From the NCBI GenBank assembly GCA_963841845.1, contig CAWJEG010000009.1, positions 124,001-188,000 of the forward strand: 64,000 bases of DNA, given 5' to 3'. The translations under genes and the position numbers were made by a program. Numbering within the stretch: the first letter of the stretch is position 1; each line of letters begins with the position of its first letter. The notes under the pieces were generated by a model. That model saw only the letters and a program-made list of their open reading frames with translations, had not been told where the DNA came from and did not search any database. The DNA is from CAVVGZ01 sp963841845. Lineage in GTDB: Bacteria; Chloroflexota; Anaerolineae; Anaerolineales; Anaerolineaceae. Positions 55,291 to 64,000 of this stretch are shown here, piece by piece.

Positions 55291-57335
55291 GTGACTATGG
55301 ATAGAAAAAATTGTGTTTTATTCGCCATCACGGCAGGCATTTTTTCCCTGGGTCTTGTGGGTGTTGCTGCCTGTAGTTTGCCCATGAACCCAGCGAAGAT
55401 ACTTGGATCAAAGGGGATAGAAACATCCCCGGGTATCACTGTTGTGGCCACCAGCGAACCGGAGCAGTACCTCACCCCGGATGAATACATTCAGAACAGC
55501 CAGCACCTGGCGGTGGCGGTGACCTACCTCAACATGGCCGAGAGCATCCTCCTGCTTGACCTCCCCACCGCCGAAATTCCGCAAATAGACAGTGACCTGG
55601 TGGAATTCGCCAGGCGGGCTGACGATGTTGCCACCCAGGCGGAAAGCCTCGCCAAAACCAGTGCACAGTATCTAGACAATCCCTCAATGGAGGATGTTGC
55701 CGGGCAATACTCCTCCATCGCCCGCCTGGGCTATGTCATGGTCATCCAGGCCAACAACCTGCGCCAGGGGCTGGCAAACGGAAGTATTTCCCGGGAACAG
55801 GCAGCCGAAACGATTGAACAATACAAACCCATGCTGTGGAATCCCAAGGTAGACGAACTTACACCGGGACAGAGCACTTTCCTGCCTGAAGGTTCGGCAG
55901 CGTTCCTCAGTCCTGAAGTTGTGACCCAGGTCAGTGCAGACACGCAGTTGAAGACCTGGCTGGCTTCCACCCAGGACCAGGTCACCCTTGAATTAGATCT
56001 GTCCGTTCTCGATAAAGCGCTTCTCCCCAATTATGCTGGCCTTTCCGAGGCAGAGAGAGCAAATACGGCGACTTTTTATCGAGCTATAGATCTACTATCC
56101 ACCTATAAAGAGGATCCCTCTGATGCGAGTCCAAACAAGGCCAGGGTAGAGGTACTCCAAGGAGTGACCATCACCGAAGCAGGGGCAGAACTTCCCACTT
56201 ACGCTGCCGGCAAAGCCAGCCTGCTGGGCAAAGATATAAGCGGAAATATCGGTGAGAGCCAGGCGGCCGGTTCCCTCCTCCACTTCGGGCTCAATGGAGA
56301 TAAATCCTCCAACCCAAACAGACTCAACACCTTTAAGGGAGGTCGAACCCGCTGTAACCCTTAATATTGCCAGCGTTAAGGAAACAAACCGCTATACCGA
56401 TGGCGATCGGACAACGGTTGTTTTTGATGTCGAACTAACCTGGCATGCGAATATGGAGAATCCTATCCTGATAATTGGTTGTGCTGGTGGTAATAGATTT
56501 GAGAAAACTGAGCAAAACGGTTCCCTCACGACCAATGCTTCCGATTACATTTATAGTAATAACGAGACAGTAATACGCTGCACTGCCACGCGTCCCTCCT
56601 ACACATTGACGGGCATTCATCCTCCATTAGCTGTTACAGGTCTTGTCGTAAAAGTTGATCCAGGAACAGGTAAAATATCCATTCCACCCAGCGAAACAGC
56701 AACATCTACATCCACGCTGACCCCGACACCCACACTAACCCTGACACCCACGGTCGATCACACCCAGAATGCCATGGAAACCGAGGTTGCTGCAGAAAAG
56801 ACGGCTGAATTCGTCTCCACGATCACCGCCATTGCCAGGCAAACCGAAAAGGCTACCCAGGCCAGCATCATCACCCTGAACGGCACTTTTGGATTAACCG
56901 AAACGATCGACCCATGGGATGCATTCCCTTACAGCTCAGGCACGCTGACCATCACAGCCGATTTTGCTGCAGGAACGGCCAGCGGCACTTTAATCGGCGG
57001 CGGGACTACAAATCACCCCGGATACAGCATCGAAAATTTCGGGATGGTAGTCAAGTATGACGTATCCTGCACGCAGTCCTATTCGGGAAGTTTCAGCGGC
57101 GGGCTGGACCCTGCCTCGGGTGCAATCAACCTGAGTGGAAATGTCACTGGCACGGAGGATTGTATTTTTACAAACTGCAGCACGGATGGTAATCCAATGG
57201 ATTGCATCAACGGATCAAAGAATCATCAATAACCCACTGACCATCACCGGCATCATCGATAAAGACAGCGGCACCGGCAAAGGAAGCCTGCAGACCTGCT
57301 CCGGCTGCACAGGTGATTGGAGCGCTGGCAAGTAA
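55291..57335 (+). pseudogene. Orphan lipoprotein of Chloroflexota type, two frameshifts
   Basis: Three frames join into a product of about 680 residues. The first (55291-56364) has a signal helix and lipobox GVAAC (Cys28), then a helical region rich in Ala and Gln. The second (about 56300-57232) has beta-type sequence (VELTWHANMENPILIIGCAG), a Thr/Pro linker (TPTPTLTLTPT) and a second beta domain with FGLTETIDPWDAFPYSSGTL. The third ends CSGCTGDWSAGK. Breaks lie near 56310 and 57205. No family was recognised. Separate genes are possible but the inner parts lack their own starts or signals. Confidence 0.55.
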
Positions 57336-57419
57336 GATCCACACCATTAATCGTAGTTATATGGATATTCACTATCTGAGGCAGGAATACCATTTGCAAG
57401 TAAATTGGAAAAGATAAAT

Positions 57420-58824
57420 TCAGCGGTTTGTGCGCCTGGTTTTTGGGCTTGAGCTGCGGTAAGACGGGACAAGAATCTTGTGGACTACACACAGGTTTTC
57501 ATCCATCATACGGCTGCGGATGCGGGGATCGATGTCTTCAAGGGGGCTGGAGGTAGTGATCACCGTAGCCAGTTCAGCGGCATAGCGGTGGTTGAGGATT
57601 TGGTACAGCTTCTCCTTCGCCCAGGGAGTAGCGCTCTGGGTTACCAGGTCATCTAAAATGAGCAGGCGGGTAGATTTTACCCCTTCAAACAGTTTATCGT
57701 AAGAAACCGGGCTGGTGGGGCTGAATGTTGCCCGCAGGTGATCCAGCAGGTCCGGCACGACCACAAACATGGGACGATCACCCTCGCTGGCGCGGTAATT
57801 CCCGATGGCAGCCGCCAGGTGCGTTTTTCCCGTGCCAAAGGTGCCCATGAAAACCAGCCATCCTTCCGGCCGGTCAGCGTACTGCTGGGCTGCCCGGAAG
57901 GCTTTTTCCAGGCTCTGTTTTTCTTCTGCAGGAAGTTTTTCGTTTTCCCTCAAGTGAGAAATTGCCGAAAGTCTTTTTCTCATAATGGTGCAGGGAGGAG
58001 AGCTTGGGCTGGGAATATTTTTGGGTTGGGTCACGGTAGTCATTGGCAGTAATATTTACTTTGGTAACAAAATCACGGTCCAGGAACCTTGACCGGATGC
58101 GTTCGTCCAAAAAATCCATACTCACATTAGATGTAATGACCAGTGCAAGTTTGTGAATATAGCGGTGATCGATAATCTGGAATATTTTTTCCTGCGCCCA
58201 CCCGGTCAGGTTTTGCGATCCAAAGTCGTCCATAACAAGCAGAGGAATGTTGCGGATTTCTTCAAACCTGGCCTCAAAATTGGCTTCGCTGCTGCTGTAA
58301 GAGTAGCGCAGCCAGTCAAGCAAATCCGGCACGGTCAGGAAGATGGTGGGTATACCCCGGGCAATAACAAAATTGGCAATCGCTGCTGCCAGGTGGGTTT
58401 TGCCTGTCCCATTTTCTCCCTCTAAAATCAGCCAGCCGCTAAGGTCTTTTGCATAATTGATGGAGGTTTTAAACGCAGCTTTCAGGGATAGCCTCTGATT
58501 ATCGGGACTATTGCCATAACCCTCGGGATTAAAAGTGTCAAACGTTTTATTGGCATACCCTTCCAGGTTTCCCTGGAGGTGCAGTTTTTTCTTAGCGTTC
58601 TCTGCCAGCTCCTGGGCGCGGCAGGTACAAATGGAAATCTTGCCAAAATCAGGGTGTCCAATTGGAAAGTCATTGCGCACAAAACCGACCCCGTGGCAGA
58701 ATGGGCATTGAGGATCGCCGTAGATGGAGTTATTTTTAAAGTTTTCAGAATTCCCCGAAATCACCATATTCTCCTTTAACATAGCGGTGGTGATCTTCCT
58801 CAGCGCCTTGTCGATGGGTTCCAT
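57420..58824 (-). pseudogene. DnaC-like helicase loader with two tandem AAA+ domains, one frameshift
   Basis: ATG 58824 (GGGGAAG before it) starts a protein with a Cys-rich segment (CPFCHGVGFVR and CTC, possibly a zinc site), then AAA+ domain 1 with GENGTGKTHLAAAIANF, LLVMDDFG and ERIRSRFLD. The frame later drifts at NFSLEGKRK; the next frame gives NFSLRENEKLPAEEKQSLEK and AAA+ domain 2 with GTFGTGKTHLAAAIGNY and LLILDDL. A one-base change near 57950 restores a fusion of about 467 residues. Both domains have Walker motifs. It follows dnaB and a DnaD-like gene, so it should load the replicative helicase. Confidence 0.8.
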
Positions 58825-59446
58825 CTCTTCCCCCTTCCTGCCAGGATTTTAATATGGCTTCGATATAACGCCACTTTCGGACATTGTTCTCGACCGCGAT
58901 TTGAAAAGCTTCTTCAATCCAGGAGTACGGATAAATGGATTCCGCTTCCATTAATGTTTCAGCCATGATTGGCGTGAGGGCACCGATGTTATCTTCGTAG
59001 AGGCGGAAGATATTATACTTTTCTGCTGCCAGGGTCGGCGAAATATGGGGTTCCGCCAGAGAATCCCAATTGCCCTGGCTGCATGCTTGCAGGGATGCCC
59101 TGCCCTGGGGTGAGTTTAAGAAGTACAGTTCCTGGTCGTCTGCCTGGCCCTGGAGATTATGTTGAAGAAAAGTCCCGCGTTTTACTGCGCATAGCAAACT
59201 CTGGCGTAAAATTACTTCTGCATCCTGGTCCTGTTCAGACAGACCTCCCATCAGCAGCGGGTCATTACGAAAATCTGCGTAGGTGATAAAGGGGTAATCG
59301 CCTTCTTGATTTTGGAGAAACCAGAAGGCGTAAAGGGTTACTTTTATTTCCCCGATGGAAATTATTTCCGGCAGTATCCCGCTGAAAAAACTCACCGGTA
59401 TGGAAATATTTTTATCACCCTGGGGAAAACCATTCAATGATTTCAT
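58745..59446 (-). CDS. DnaD-domain replication initiation protein
   Basis: A 233-residue protein. The N-terminal part (1-125) is a winged-helix region (IGEIKVTLYAFWFLQNQEGD). The C-terminal part (about 150-215) is a DnaD domain with YEDNIGALTPIMAETLMEAE and the hallmark VRKWRYIEAILKSWQEGG. DnaD proteins bridge DNA and the helicase-loading complex at origins and restart sites. It starts 15 bases after the dnaB stop and overlaps the DnaC-like gene by 80 bases. Confidence 0.9.
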   Translation of the reverse strand: MKSLNGFPQGDKNISIPVSFFSGILPEIISIGEIKVTLYAFWFLQNQEGDYPFITYADFRNDPLLMGGLSEQDQDAEVILRQSLLCAVKRGTFLQHNLQGQADDQELYFLNSPQGRASLQACSQGNWDSLAEPHISPTLAAEKYNIFRLYEDNIGALTPIMAETLMEAESIYPYSWIEEAFQIAVENNVRKWRYIEAILKSWQEGGRDGTHRQGAEEDHHRYVKGEYGDFGEF

Positions 59447-59461
59447 ACCAATCTCGCAGAC

Positions 59462-60844
59462 TTACCTGGGAGAGAAACCCATTTTGGAAGTGGCAGCATT
59501 ATCGAAACGGGCAAGATTCTCTCGAAAGACGAGCTCGATACCGGAGTGGGTTGGTCCATTGCGGTGTTTTGCCACGATTAATTCAGTGATACTCTGCCGG
59601 GGATGGTCACGCTCCATAGCATTTGGACGGTGGATGAACATGACAACATCCGCATCCTGTTCAAGACTTCCTGATTCGCGCAAATCGGAAAGCACCGGCT
59701 TTTTGTCCGTACGTTGTTCTACTGCCCGTGAGAGCTGCGCAGCTGCAAGAACTGGAACTTTTAGCTCCCGTGCAAGGACTTTCAGGCTACGGGAGATGTA
59801 GGACACTTCCTGAACCCGGTTTTCATTGCGGACATCACCGCTCATCAATTGCAGATAATCAACAATGATCAAGTCGAGGTGAAATTCCATATCCAGGCGG
59901 CGGCATTTTGTGCGCAGGGAAAGGGGTGTTATGGCCGGGGTATCATCCAGGAATATCATGGTATTCTCCAGGACCCCAATTGACTGCATAAACAGCGGCC
60001 ATTCCTCATCGAGCAACTTACCTGACCGCAGCCGCTGGGTTTCGATACCTGTTTCCTGGGCAATGAGACGATGAACCAATTGCTCATTTGACATTTCAAG
60101 CGAGAAGAATGCCACATGTTTTTTATGTATCATGGCTGCATTTTTTGCCGCTGACAATAAGAAGCCGGTTTTACCCATTCCCGGGCGGCCAGCCACAATG
60201 ATTAAATCTGATTTCTGCAAACCCCCAAGCAGCCTGTCTATATCAATCAATCCAGTTGGTACCCCGAGAATTTCCTCATCCTGCCCGGCGAGGATATCAA
60301 TTCGTTCCAAAACCTCACTCAGTACATTCTTGATCGGCTGGACATCATGCCGTAGCCTTTGTTCACTTATTCCAAAGACACTTTTCTCTGCTTCCTCTAT
60401 TACTGTATCGATGGACTGCTGCTGGTCGTACGCCAGTTTTGCCATTTGGTTGGCAGAAGTGAGCATTCTACGCCGGATTGCTGTTTCCCTGACAATTTTT
60501 GCATATGCGCCAGCATGCAGTGAAGAAGGTGTCTGATTGATAAGCGACATCAGGTAAGCCGGTCCGCCGACTTCTTCAAGCTGACTGTGCTGCTCCAACT
60601 CTTCCCGAATGGTCAATAAATCCAGCGGGCTTCGTTTTTGAATGAGACGGTTATATGCTTCCCAGATCCACCGGTTTCGAATGATATAAAAATCCTCCGG
60701 TTCAATAATCTGGTAAATTTCATAATATGATTCTGGATCAATTAACACTGCACCGAGTATGGCTTCTTCCGCTTCGCGGTTATTTGGCTGGGATTGAAAA
60801 TCAGCCTGTGGCGGATCGTAGGGGGGAGATATTTGAACATTCAT
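59462..60844 (-). CDS. dnaB: Replicative DNA helicase DnaB
   Basis: A 460-residue hexameric helicase that unwinds the fork. The N-terminal domain (about 20-120) begins NREAEEAILGAVLIDPESYY. The RecA-like domain has Walker A GRPGMGKTGF, FFSLEMSNEQLVHRL, Walker B LIIVDYLQLMSGD, the HRPNAMERDHP loop and a C-terminal arginine-finger region. Length and motifs are normal. It opens the dnaB-dnaD-dnaC operon. No intein or insertion is present. Confidence 0.96.
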   Translation of the reverse strand: MNVQISPPYDPPQADFQSQPNNREAEEAILGAVLIDPESYYEIYQIIEPEDFYIIRNRWIWEAYNRLIQKRSPLDLLTIREELEQHSQLEEVGGPAYLMSLINQTPSSLHAGAYAKIVRETAIRRRMLTSANQMAKLAYDQQQSIDTVIEEAEKSVFGISEQRLRHDVQPIKNVLSEVLERIDILAGQDEEILGVPTGLIDIDRLLGGLQKSDLIIVAGRPGMGKTGFLLSAAKNAAMIHKKHVAFFSLEMSNEQLVHRLIAQETGIETQRLRSGKLLDEEWPLFMQSIGVLENTMIFLDDTPAITPLSLRTKCRRLDMEFHLDLIIVDYLQLMSGDVRNENRVQEVSYISRSLKVLARELKVPVLAAAQLSRAVEQRTDKKPVLSDLRESGSLEQDADVVMFIHRPNAMERDHPRQSITELIVAKHRNGPTHSGIELVFRENLARFDNAATSKMGFSPR

Positions 60845-60890
60845 CGAATTATCCCAGTATAAAAAAACAATGCAAATAAGGGCTTTCAGA

Positions 60891-60922
60891 ATTAAAAGCC
60901 GGGGCTTTGGTAAGACCCCGGC
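60891..60922 (-). terminator. Intrinsic terminator between the nuclease-family gene and dnaB
   Basis: GCCGGGG (60898-60904) and CCCCGGC (60916-60922) form a seven-base GC stem with an eleven-base loop; reading the minus strand it is followed by TTTTAAT. It ends the transcript from 61555 and separates it from dnaB. Confidence 0.85.
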
Positions 60923-60943
60923 GAACCGATCAAATTTTTATCG

Positions 60944-61555
60944 CTACTTTTTCTCACCCGTTGTGCCATCTTCTCCCGGTTTATCCGGTTCATCATTCCC
61001 ACCTTCGGGCGGCTCATTATTACCCATTTTATTCAGAAAGTCTTCAAATATAGAAAGTCTTTCTTCGCTTTCTTTATCTATGGATTCCTTTTGGGCAGAA
61101 TCAGATGGCTGAGGATGGTCATCGGTGGATTCATTTTGCAGATCCTGGTCCGGCATTACTCCTGCGGAGTCCATAACTTCCTGTGAAACAAGGATTGGGA
61201 CATTTGTACGTACAGAAAGTGCAAGGGCATCTGAAGGACGGGAATCGATATTAATGGTTTTGCCGTTTGCTTCGATTACCAGGTTGCCATAGAACACATC
61301 ATCTTTTAATGAAATAACTTCTACCCGAACTAATCTACCAGAAAAAGCAGAAATAAAATTTTTAAGCAGGTCATGGGTTTGAGGCCTGGCAACTTCTATC
61401 TCCTGTAAAGCGATGGTTATCGCTTCAGCTTCATAAGGCCCGATCCAGATTGGCAGGTACCGTTCATCACCGACCTGGCGCAGAACCACGATTCTTTGCT
61501 GGTTGGTCAAGCTGACGCGCACACTGTCGATTACAACTTCGACCATATCTTCCAT
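60944..61555 (-). CDS. Bifunctional nuclease family (DUF151) protein
   Basis: A 203-residue protein. Residues 1-135 match the DUF151 family: MVEVVIDSVRVSL, LPIWIGPYEAEAIALxL-like IWIGPYEAEAITIAL, RPQTHDLL and IDSRPSDALALSVRTNVPIL. The last 65 residues are an acidic low-complexity tail (SEERLSIFEDFLNKMG, then Pro/Glu/Asp/Gly). ATG 61555 with GAGTGAGG upstream is favoured over 61603. Members are reported as nucleases in plants and bacteria; the bacterial role is unsettled. Confidence 0.85.
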   Translation of the reverse strand: MEDMVEVVIDSVRVSLTNQQRIVVLRQVGDERYLPIWIGPYEAEAITIALQEIEVARPQTHDLLKNFISAFSGRLVRVEVISLKDDVFYGNLVIEANGKTINIDSRPSDALALSVRTNVPILVSQEVMDSAGVMPDQDLQNESTDDHPQPSDSAQKESIDKESEERLSIFEDFLNKMGNNEPPEGGNDEPDKPGEDGTTGEKK

Positions 61556-61914
61556 AACAGCCTCACTCGATGAGGAAAAGGATAGTTTTACTAATTCTAA
61601 CATGGTGATATGCTGTACGCAACTTGGTAATTATTAATTTCATTTAAGAATTGATCTCAAAATTATTTAGGTGTATAATAATTTTCCCCCTTGATACATC
61701 GAATGGTTAATCAATTCTATTTTTAGAAAATGATAAAATTTGTGTAAGAATTAAAAAAAGTGATAATGCAGATGGATAGATTGGTTCGAGGATATCTGAA
61801 TCTACATGAAATCCAATTTCCCCATAAGAAATTTTTGATGATAACGAGTAGAATTGATTTGAAGGATGGATCAGATCTGTGGGCTATTCTGACAGGAAAA
61901 TAGAGGGGTTTTTA
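61556..61914. other. Divergent intergenic region
   Basis: 359 AT-rich bases between divergent genes. No ORF, RNA or clear repeat was recognised; both promoters must lie here. Confidence 0.4.
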
Positions 61915-62571
61915 ATGAAGGCAAAGATATTATTAGTCGAAGGGAAAAAAGCAGATCGTGATTCTTTCAACCCGGGTCTTGTTGAAAAAGGATTTCAGGT
62001 CGATTGTGTACCCAGTGGCGCAGCTGCATTAGAATGGCTGGTGACGGATAGACCTCACATTGTCCTTGTAGATGCTGTATCCATGCGGACCAGCGGAAAA
62101 CGGATCTGTAAATCTATTCGTGAAACTGCCGCCGGTGTTCCGATCCTGCTGGTGATTGAAGGCCAGAACAACAGCCGTGAAAATTTAGATGCCGATGTTG
62201 TCCTGGCACAGCCTTTTACCCTTCAGAAATTGCTCAACCGCATCAAACCACTTTTACCATTTGAACAAAAGAATGTACTCACTGCCGGTCCAATCCAACT
62301 TAATGTTGAAAATCGGTTGGTAAAAGTATTTGAGCATCAGGTTGCCCTTACTCCACGTTTGGTTGTTTTATTAAAAGAATTAATGGATCACGCCGGCGAA
62401 GTTGTTGAGCGGAAGAAGTTATTCACTTTTGTCTGGGATACCAATTACACAGAAGATACCCGAACATTGGATGTTCATATCAGCTGGCTGAGGGATATCC
62501 TGGAAGATGATCCGCGCCACCCGCGCTACCTGAAAACTATCCGGGGAATTGGCTACCGTCTGGATGTGTAA
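61915..62571 (+). CDS. Atypical OmpR-type response regulator
   Basis: A 218-residue protein starting at ATG 61915 with GAGGGG upstream. The receiver keeps Asp53 in HIVLVDAVSM, but the acidic pair is replaced by Glu9-Gly10 (ILLVEGKKA) and the conserved lysine by Gln99 (VVLAQPF). The switch Thr is also not in place. The C-terminal winged helix is normal (ALTPRLVVLLKELM, TRTLDVHISWLRDIL, IRGIGYRLDV). It probably works without standard phosphorylation. No kinase is adjacent; the serS T-box lies directly downstream. Confidence 0.9.
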   Translation: MKAKILLVEGKKADRDSFNPGLVEKGFQVDCVPSGAAALEWLVTDRPHIVLVDAVSMRTSGKRICKSIRETAAGVPILLVIEGQNNSRENLDADVVLAQPFTLQKLLNRIKPLLPFEQKNVLTAGPIQLNVENRLVKVFEHQVALTPRLVVLLKELMDHAGEVVERKKLFTFVWDTNYTEDTRTLDVHISWLRDILEDDPRHPRYLKTIRGIGYRLDV

Positions 62572-62649
62572 TTCACCGGGTAAATGTTAATTGTTGTTTA
62601 TTGACATCCAAAAAATTCTAAATATAATTTTAGGTAACAGAATATCCCC

Positions 62650-62893
62650 ATAAAGAGGCCAAGTAAGCGCAACTATCTCTTCAGAGAGCCAGCGGATGGT
62701 GAAAGCTGGTGGAGATAGGGCTGAAATCCACCTCGCTGCCCGGAATTGGCAGACAGATCTTGAGAGGTTTCCATGAAACCCTAAGGGATCCGGCGGCATC
62801 CGTTATCTCCAAAACAAGGCTGAACCGGTTCGGACCGGATTCAGTGAAAGCAGGTGGCACCACGAGTGAACCCCTCGTCCTGCAAGCGAGGGG
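62650..62893 (+). promoter_or_regulatory. T-box riboswitch (serine) upstream of serS
   Basis: The conserved T-box AGGTGGCACCACGAG lies at 62852-62866, followed by the terminator stem CCCCTCG (62871-62877) and CGAGGGG (62887-62893) with a T run. Stem I shows AGAGAGCCAGCGGATGGTGA and, on its 3' side, GAAATCCAC, where TCC at 62727-62729 fits as the serine specifier codon followed by A. Uncharged serine tRNA would pair with the specifier and the T-box bulge and allow read-through into serS. The 5' boundary is approximate. Confidence 0.88.
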
Positions 62894-62898
62894 TTTTT
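62871..62898 (+). terminator. T-box terminator hairpin
   Basis: CCCCTCG and CGAGGGG pair over seven bases with a nine-base loop, followed by TTTTT. Its 5' arm overlaps the region needed for the antiterminator that contains the T-box sequence. Confidence 0.85.
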
Positions 62899-62923
62899 CA
62901 TTTTTTATTGAAGGAGCGAGAAA

Positions 62924-64000
62924 ATGTTGGATATTAATCTCATCCGGGAGGACCCGGATAAATTGCGGGAAGCATTACGACGAAGGCAGATGGATGCTGG
63001 GTTGGTTGATGATGTACTGTCAATGGATTTAAAACGCAGGGGCTTATTGACACAAGTGGAGGTCTTGAAGGCAGAAAGGAATAAAGCCTCGCGTGAAATT
63101 GGCGTGCAAAAAGATCCTCAAGCAAGGCAGGAAAAAATTGAGGCAATGCGCCTGGTCGGGGATAAAATTTCAGCAATTGATCTTGATGTAAAAATGGTAG
63201 ACGAGGAGCTACGTACCATACTCAGCGGAATTCCGAACTACCCTGATACCCGGGTACCGCAAGGCAGGGATGATAGTGAAAATGTGGTTGTGGAAACCAC
63301 TGGCAAATTGCCGGAATTTGATTACACTCCTTTACCGCATTGGGATCTTGGTCCCAAGTTAAATATCATCGATTTTGACCAGGGGGTGAAATTGACAGGT
63401 TCACGATTTTATGTTCTAAGTGGGGCTGGGGCCAGGCTTCAGCGCGCATTGATTTTCTGGATGCTGGACCTTCACATTCGTCAGGGATACCTGGAAAAAT
63501 ACCCGCCTTTTATGGTTCGAGGGGATACCCTGTATGCTTCAGGCCAACTCCCAAAATTTGCAGACAATCTCTATCATGACCATGAGGAAGATCTTTGGAT
63601 GGTTCCAACGGCGGAGGTCCCATTAACTGGTTTGCATATGGATGATTTCATTGCGGAGGAACGTCTGCCGCTGCGTTATACAGCATATACACCCTGCTTC
63701 CGCAGGGAAAAGATAAGTGCCGGCAGGGATGTGCGCGGGATAAAAAGAGGGTATCAATTTGATAAAGTGGAAATGTATATCTTTTGCAAGGAGGGAGAAT
63801 CAGAATCTGAACTGATAAAATTGGTTGGTGATGCCGAACAAACATGCTCTGACCTGAAATTACCCTACCGGAAGATACAGGTGTGTACCGGCGATCTGGG
63901 TTTCAATTCCAGCATTACCTATGATATCGAGGTCTGGGCAGCGGGTTGCAAAGAATGGCTTGAGGTTTCCTCGGTCTCCAATGTTACCGATTTTCAAGCC
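62924..64000 (+). CDS. serS: Seryl-tRNA synthetase (3' end cut by window edge)
   Basis: 359 codons are open from ATG 62924 to the window edge. The N-terminal coiled-coil arm that grips tRNA (about 25-105) is present (KRRGLLTQVEVLKAERNKAS), then the class II core: motif 2 TPCFRREKISAGRDVRGIKR with QFDKVEMY, preceded by LPKFADNLY and VPTAEVPL. GKLPEFDYTPLPHWDLG is also typical. Motif 3 lies beyond the window. It charges tRNA-Ser and is controlled by the serine T-box directly upstream. AAGGAGCGAG precedes the start. Confidence 0.97.
   Translation, partial: MLDINLIREDPDKLREALRRRQMDAGLVDDVLSMDLKRRGLLTQVEVLKAERNKASREIGVQKDPQARQEKIEAMRLVGDKISAIDLDVKMVDEELRTILSGIPNYPDTRVPQGRDDSENVVVETTGKLPEFDYTPLPHWDLGPKLNIIDFDQGVKLTGSRFYVLSGAGARLQRALIFWMLDLHIRQGYLEKYPPFMVRGDTLYASGQLPKFADNLYHDHEEDLWMVPTAEVPLTGLHMDDFIAEERLPLRYTAYTPCFRREKISAGRDVRGIKRGYQFDKVEMYIFCKEGESESELIKLVGDAEQTCSDLKLPYRKIQVCTGDLGFNSSITYDIEVWAAGCKEWLEVSSVSNVTDFQA

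Overview
The window looks like a chromosomal piece of a Chloroflexota bacterium, most likely of the Anaerolineae type. I infer this from the gene mix and not from a marker-gene comparison. The signs are many secreted or lipid-anchored proteins with Pro/Thr/Ser linkers, PD40 beta-propellers, LCP and Yip1 proteins, MacB-type ABC exporters without an outer-membrane partner, a DnaB-DnaD-DnaC loader operon and a T-box in front of serS. No ribosomal RNA, tRNA or CRISPR array was seen. Both ends cut genes: an ATP-grasp enzyme on the left and serS on the right.

Layout. 1-4.9 kb: ATP-grasp gene, decayed chrB-like gene, MFS transporter, split GT-C glycosyltransferase. 4.9-12 kb (minus strand): response regulator, Yip1-like membrane protein, ABC ATPase, secreted CARDB-like protein, frameshifted MacB permease and sensor kinase, apparently one export and sensing locus. 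12.1-13.9 kb: ABC-F ATPase behind a short leader ORF and an intrinsic terminator, which looks like an attenuator. 14-16 kb: formamidase-like enzyme, GerMN lipoprotein, GlsB/YeaQ-like protein. 16.3-21.1 kb: an oxidative-stress island of a PerR-like regulator with operator palindromes, katG, a transposase remnant, rubrerythrin and a cyclophilin. 21-38 kb: KimA-like permease, two UbiA-type prenyltransferases, LCP protein, TolB-like propeller, ABC/FtsX exporter, MoeB-rhodanese protein, lipoprotein, PIG-L deacetylase and ClpB.

38-55 kb is the accessory region. A PqqD-like protein with a precursor-like C-terminal tail, an HPr-kinase-like kinase, two PF14907-type nucleotidyltransferase domains (one fused to an SDR epimerase), four GT2 and two GT4 glycosyltransferases and two polytopic membrane proteins lie together. 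HPr-kinase-like, nucleotidyltransferase and PqqD proteins are a known tailoring set of lasso-peptide clusters, but no cyclase or leader protease is visible here. This is my best candidate for an undescribed system.

55-64 kb: an orphan lipoprotein, then the minus-strand operon dnaB, dnaD-like, tandem-AAA+ dnaC-like, a bifunctional-nuclease family protein, an atypical response regulator and a T-box controlled serS.

More than a dozen one-base frame breaks interrupt otherwise well conserved genes. They are either real decay or errors of the assembly, and the sequence alone cannot decide.
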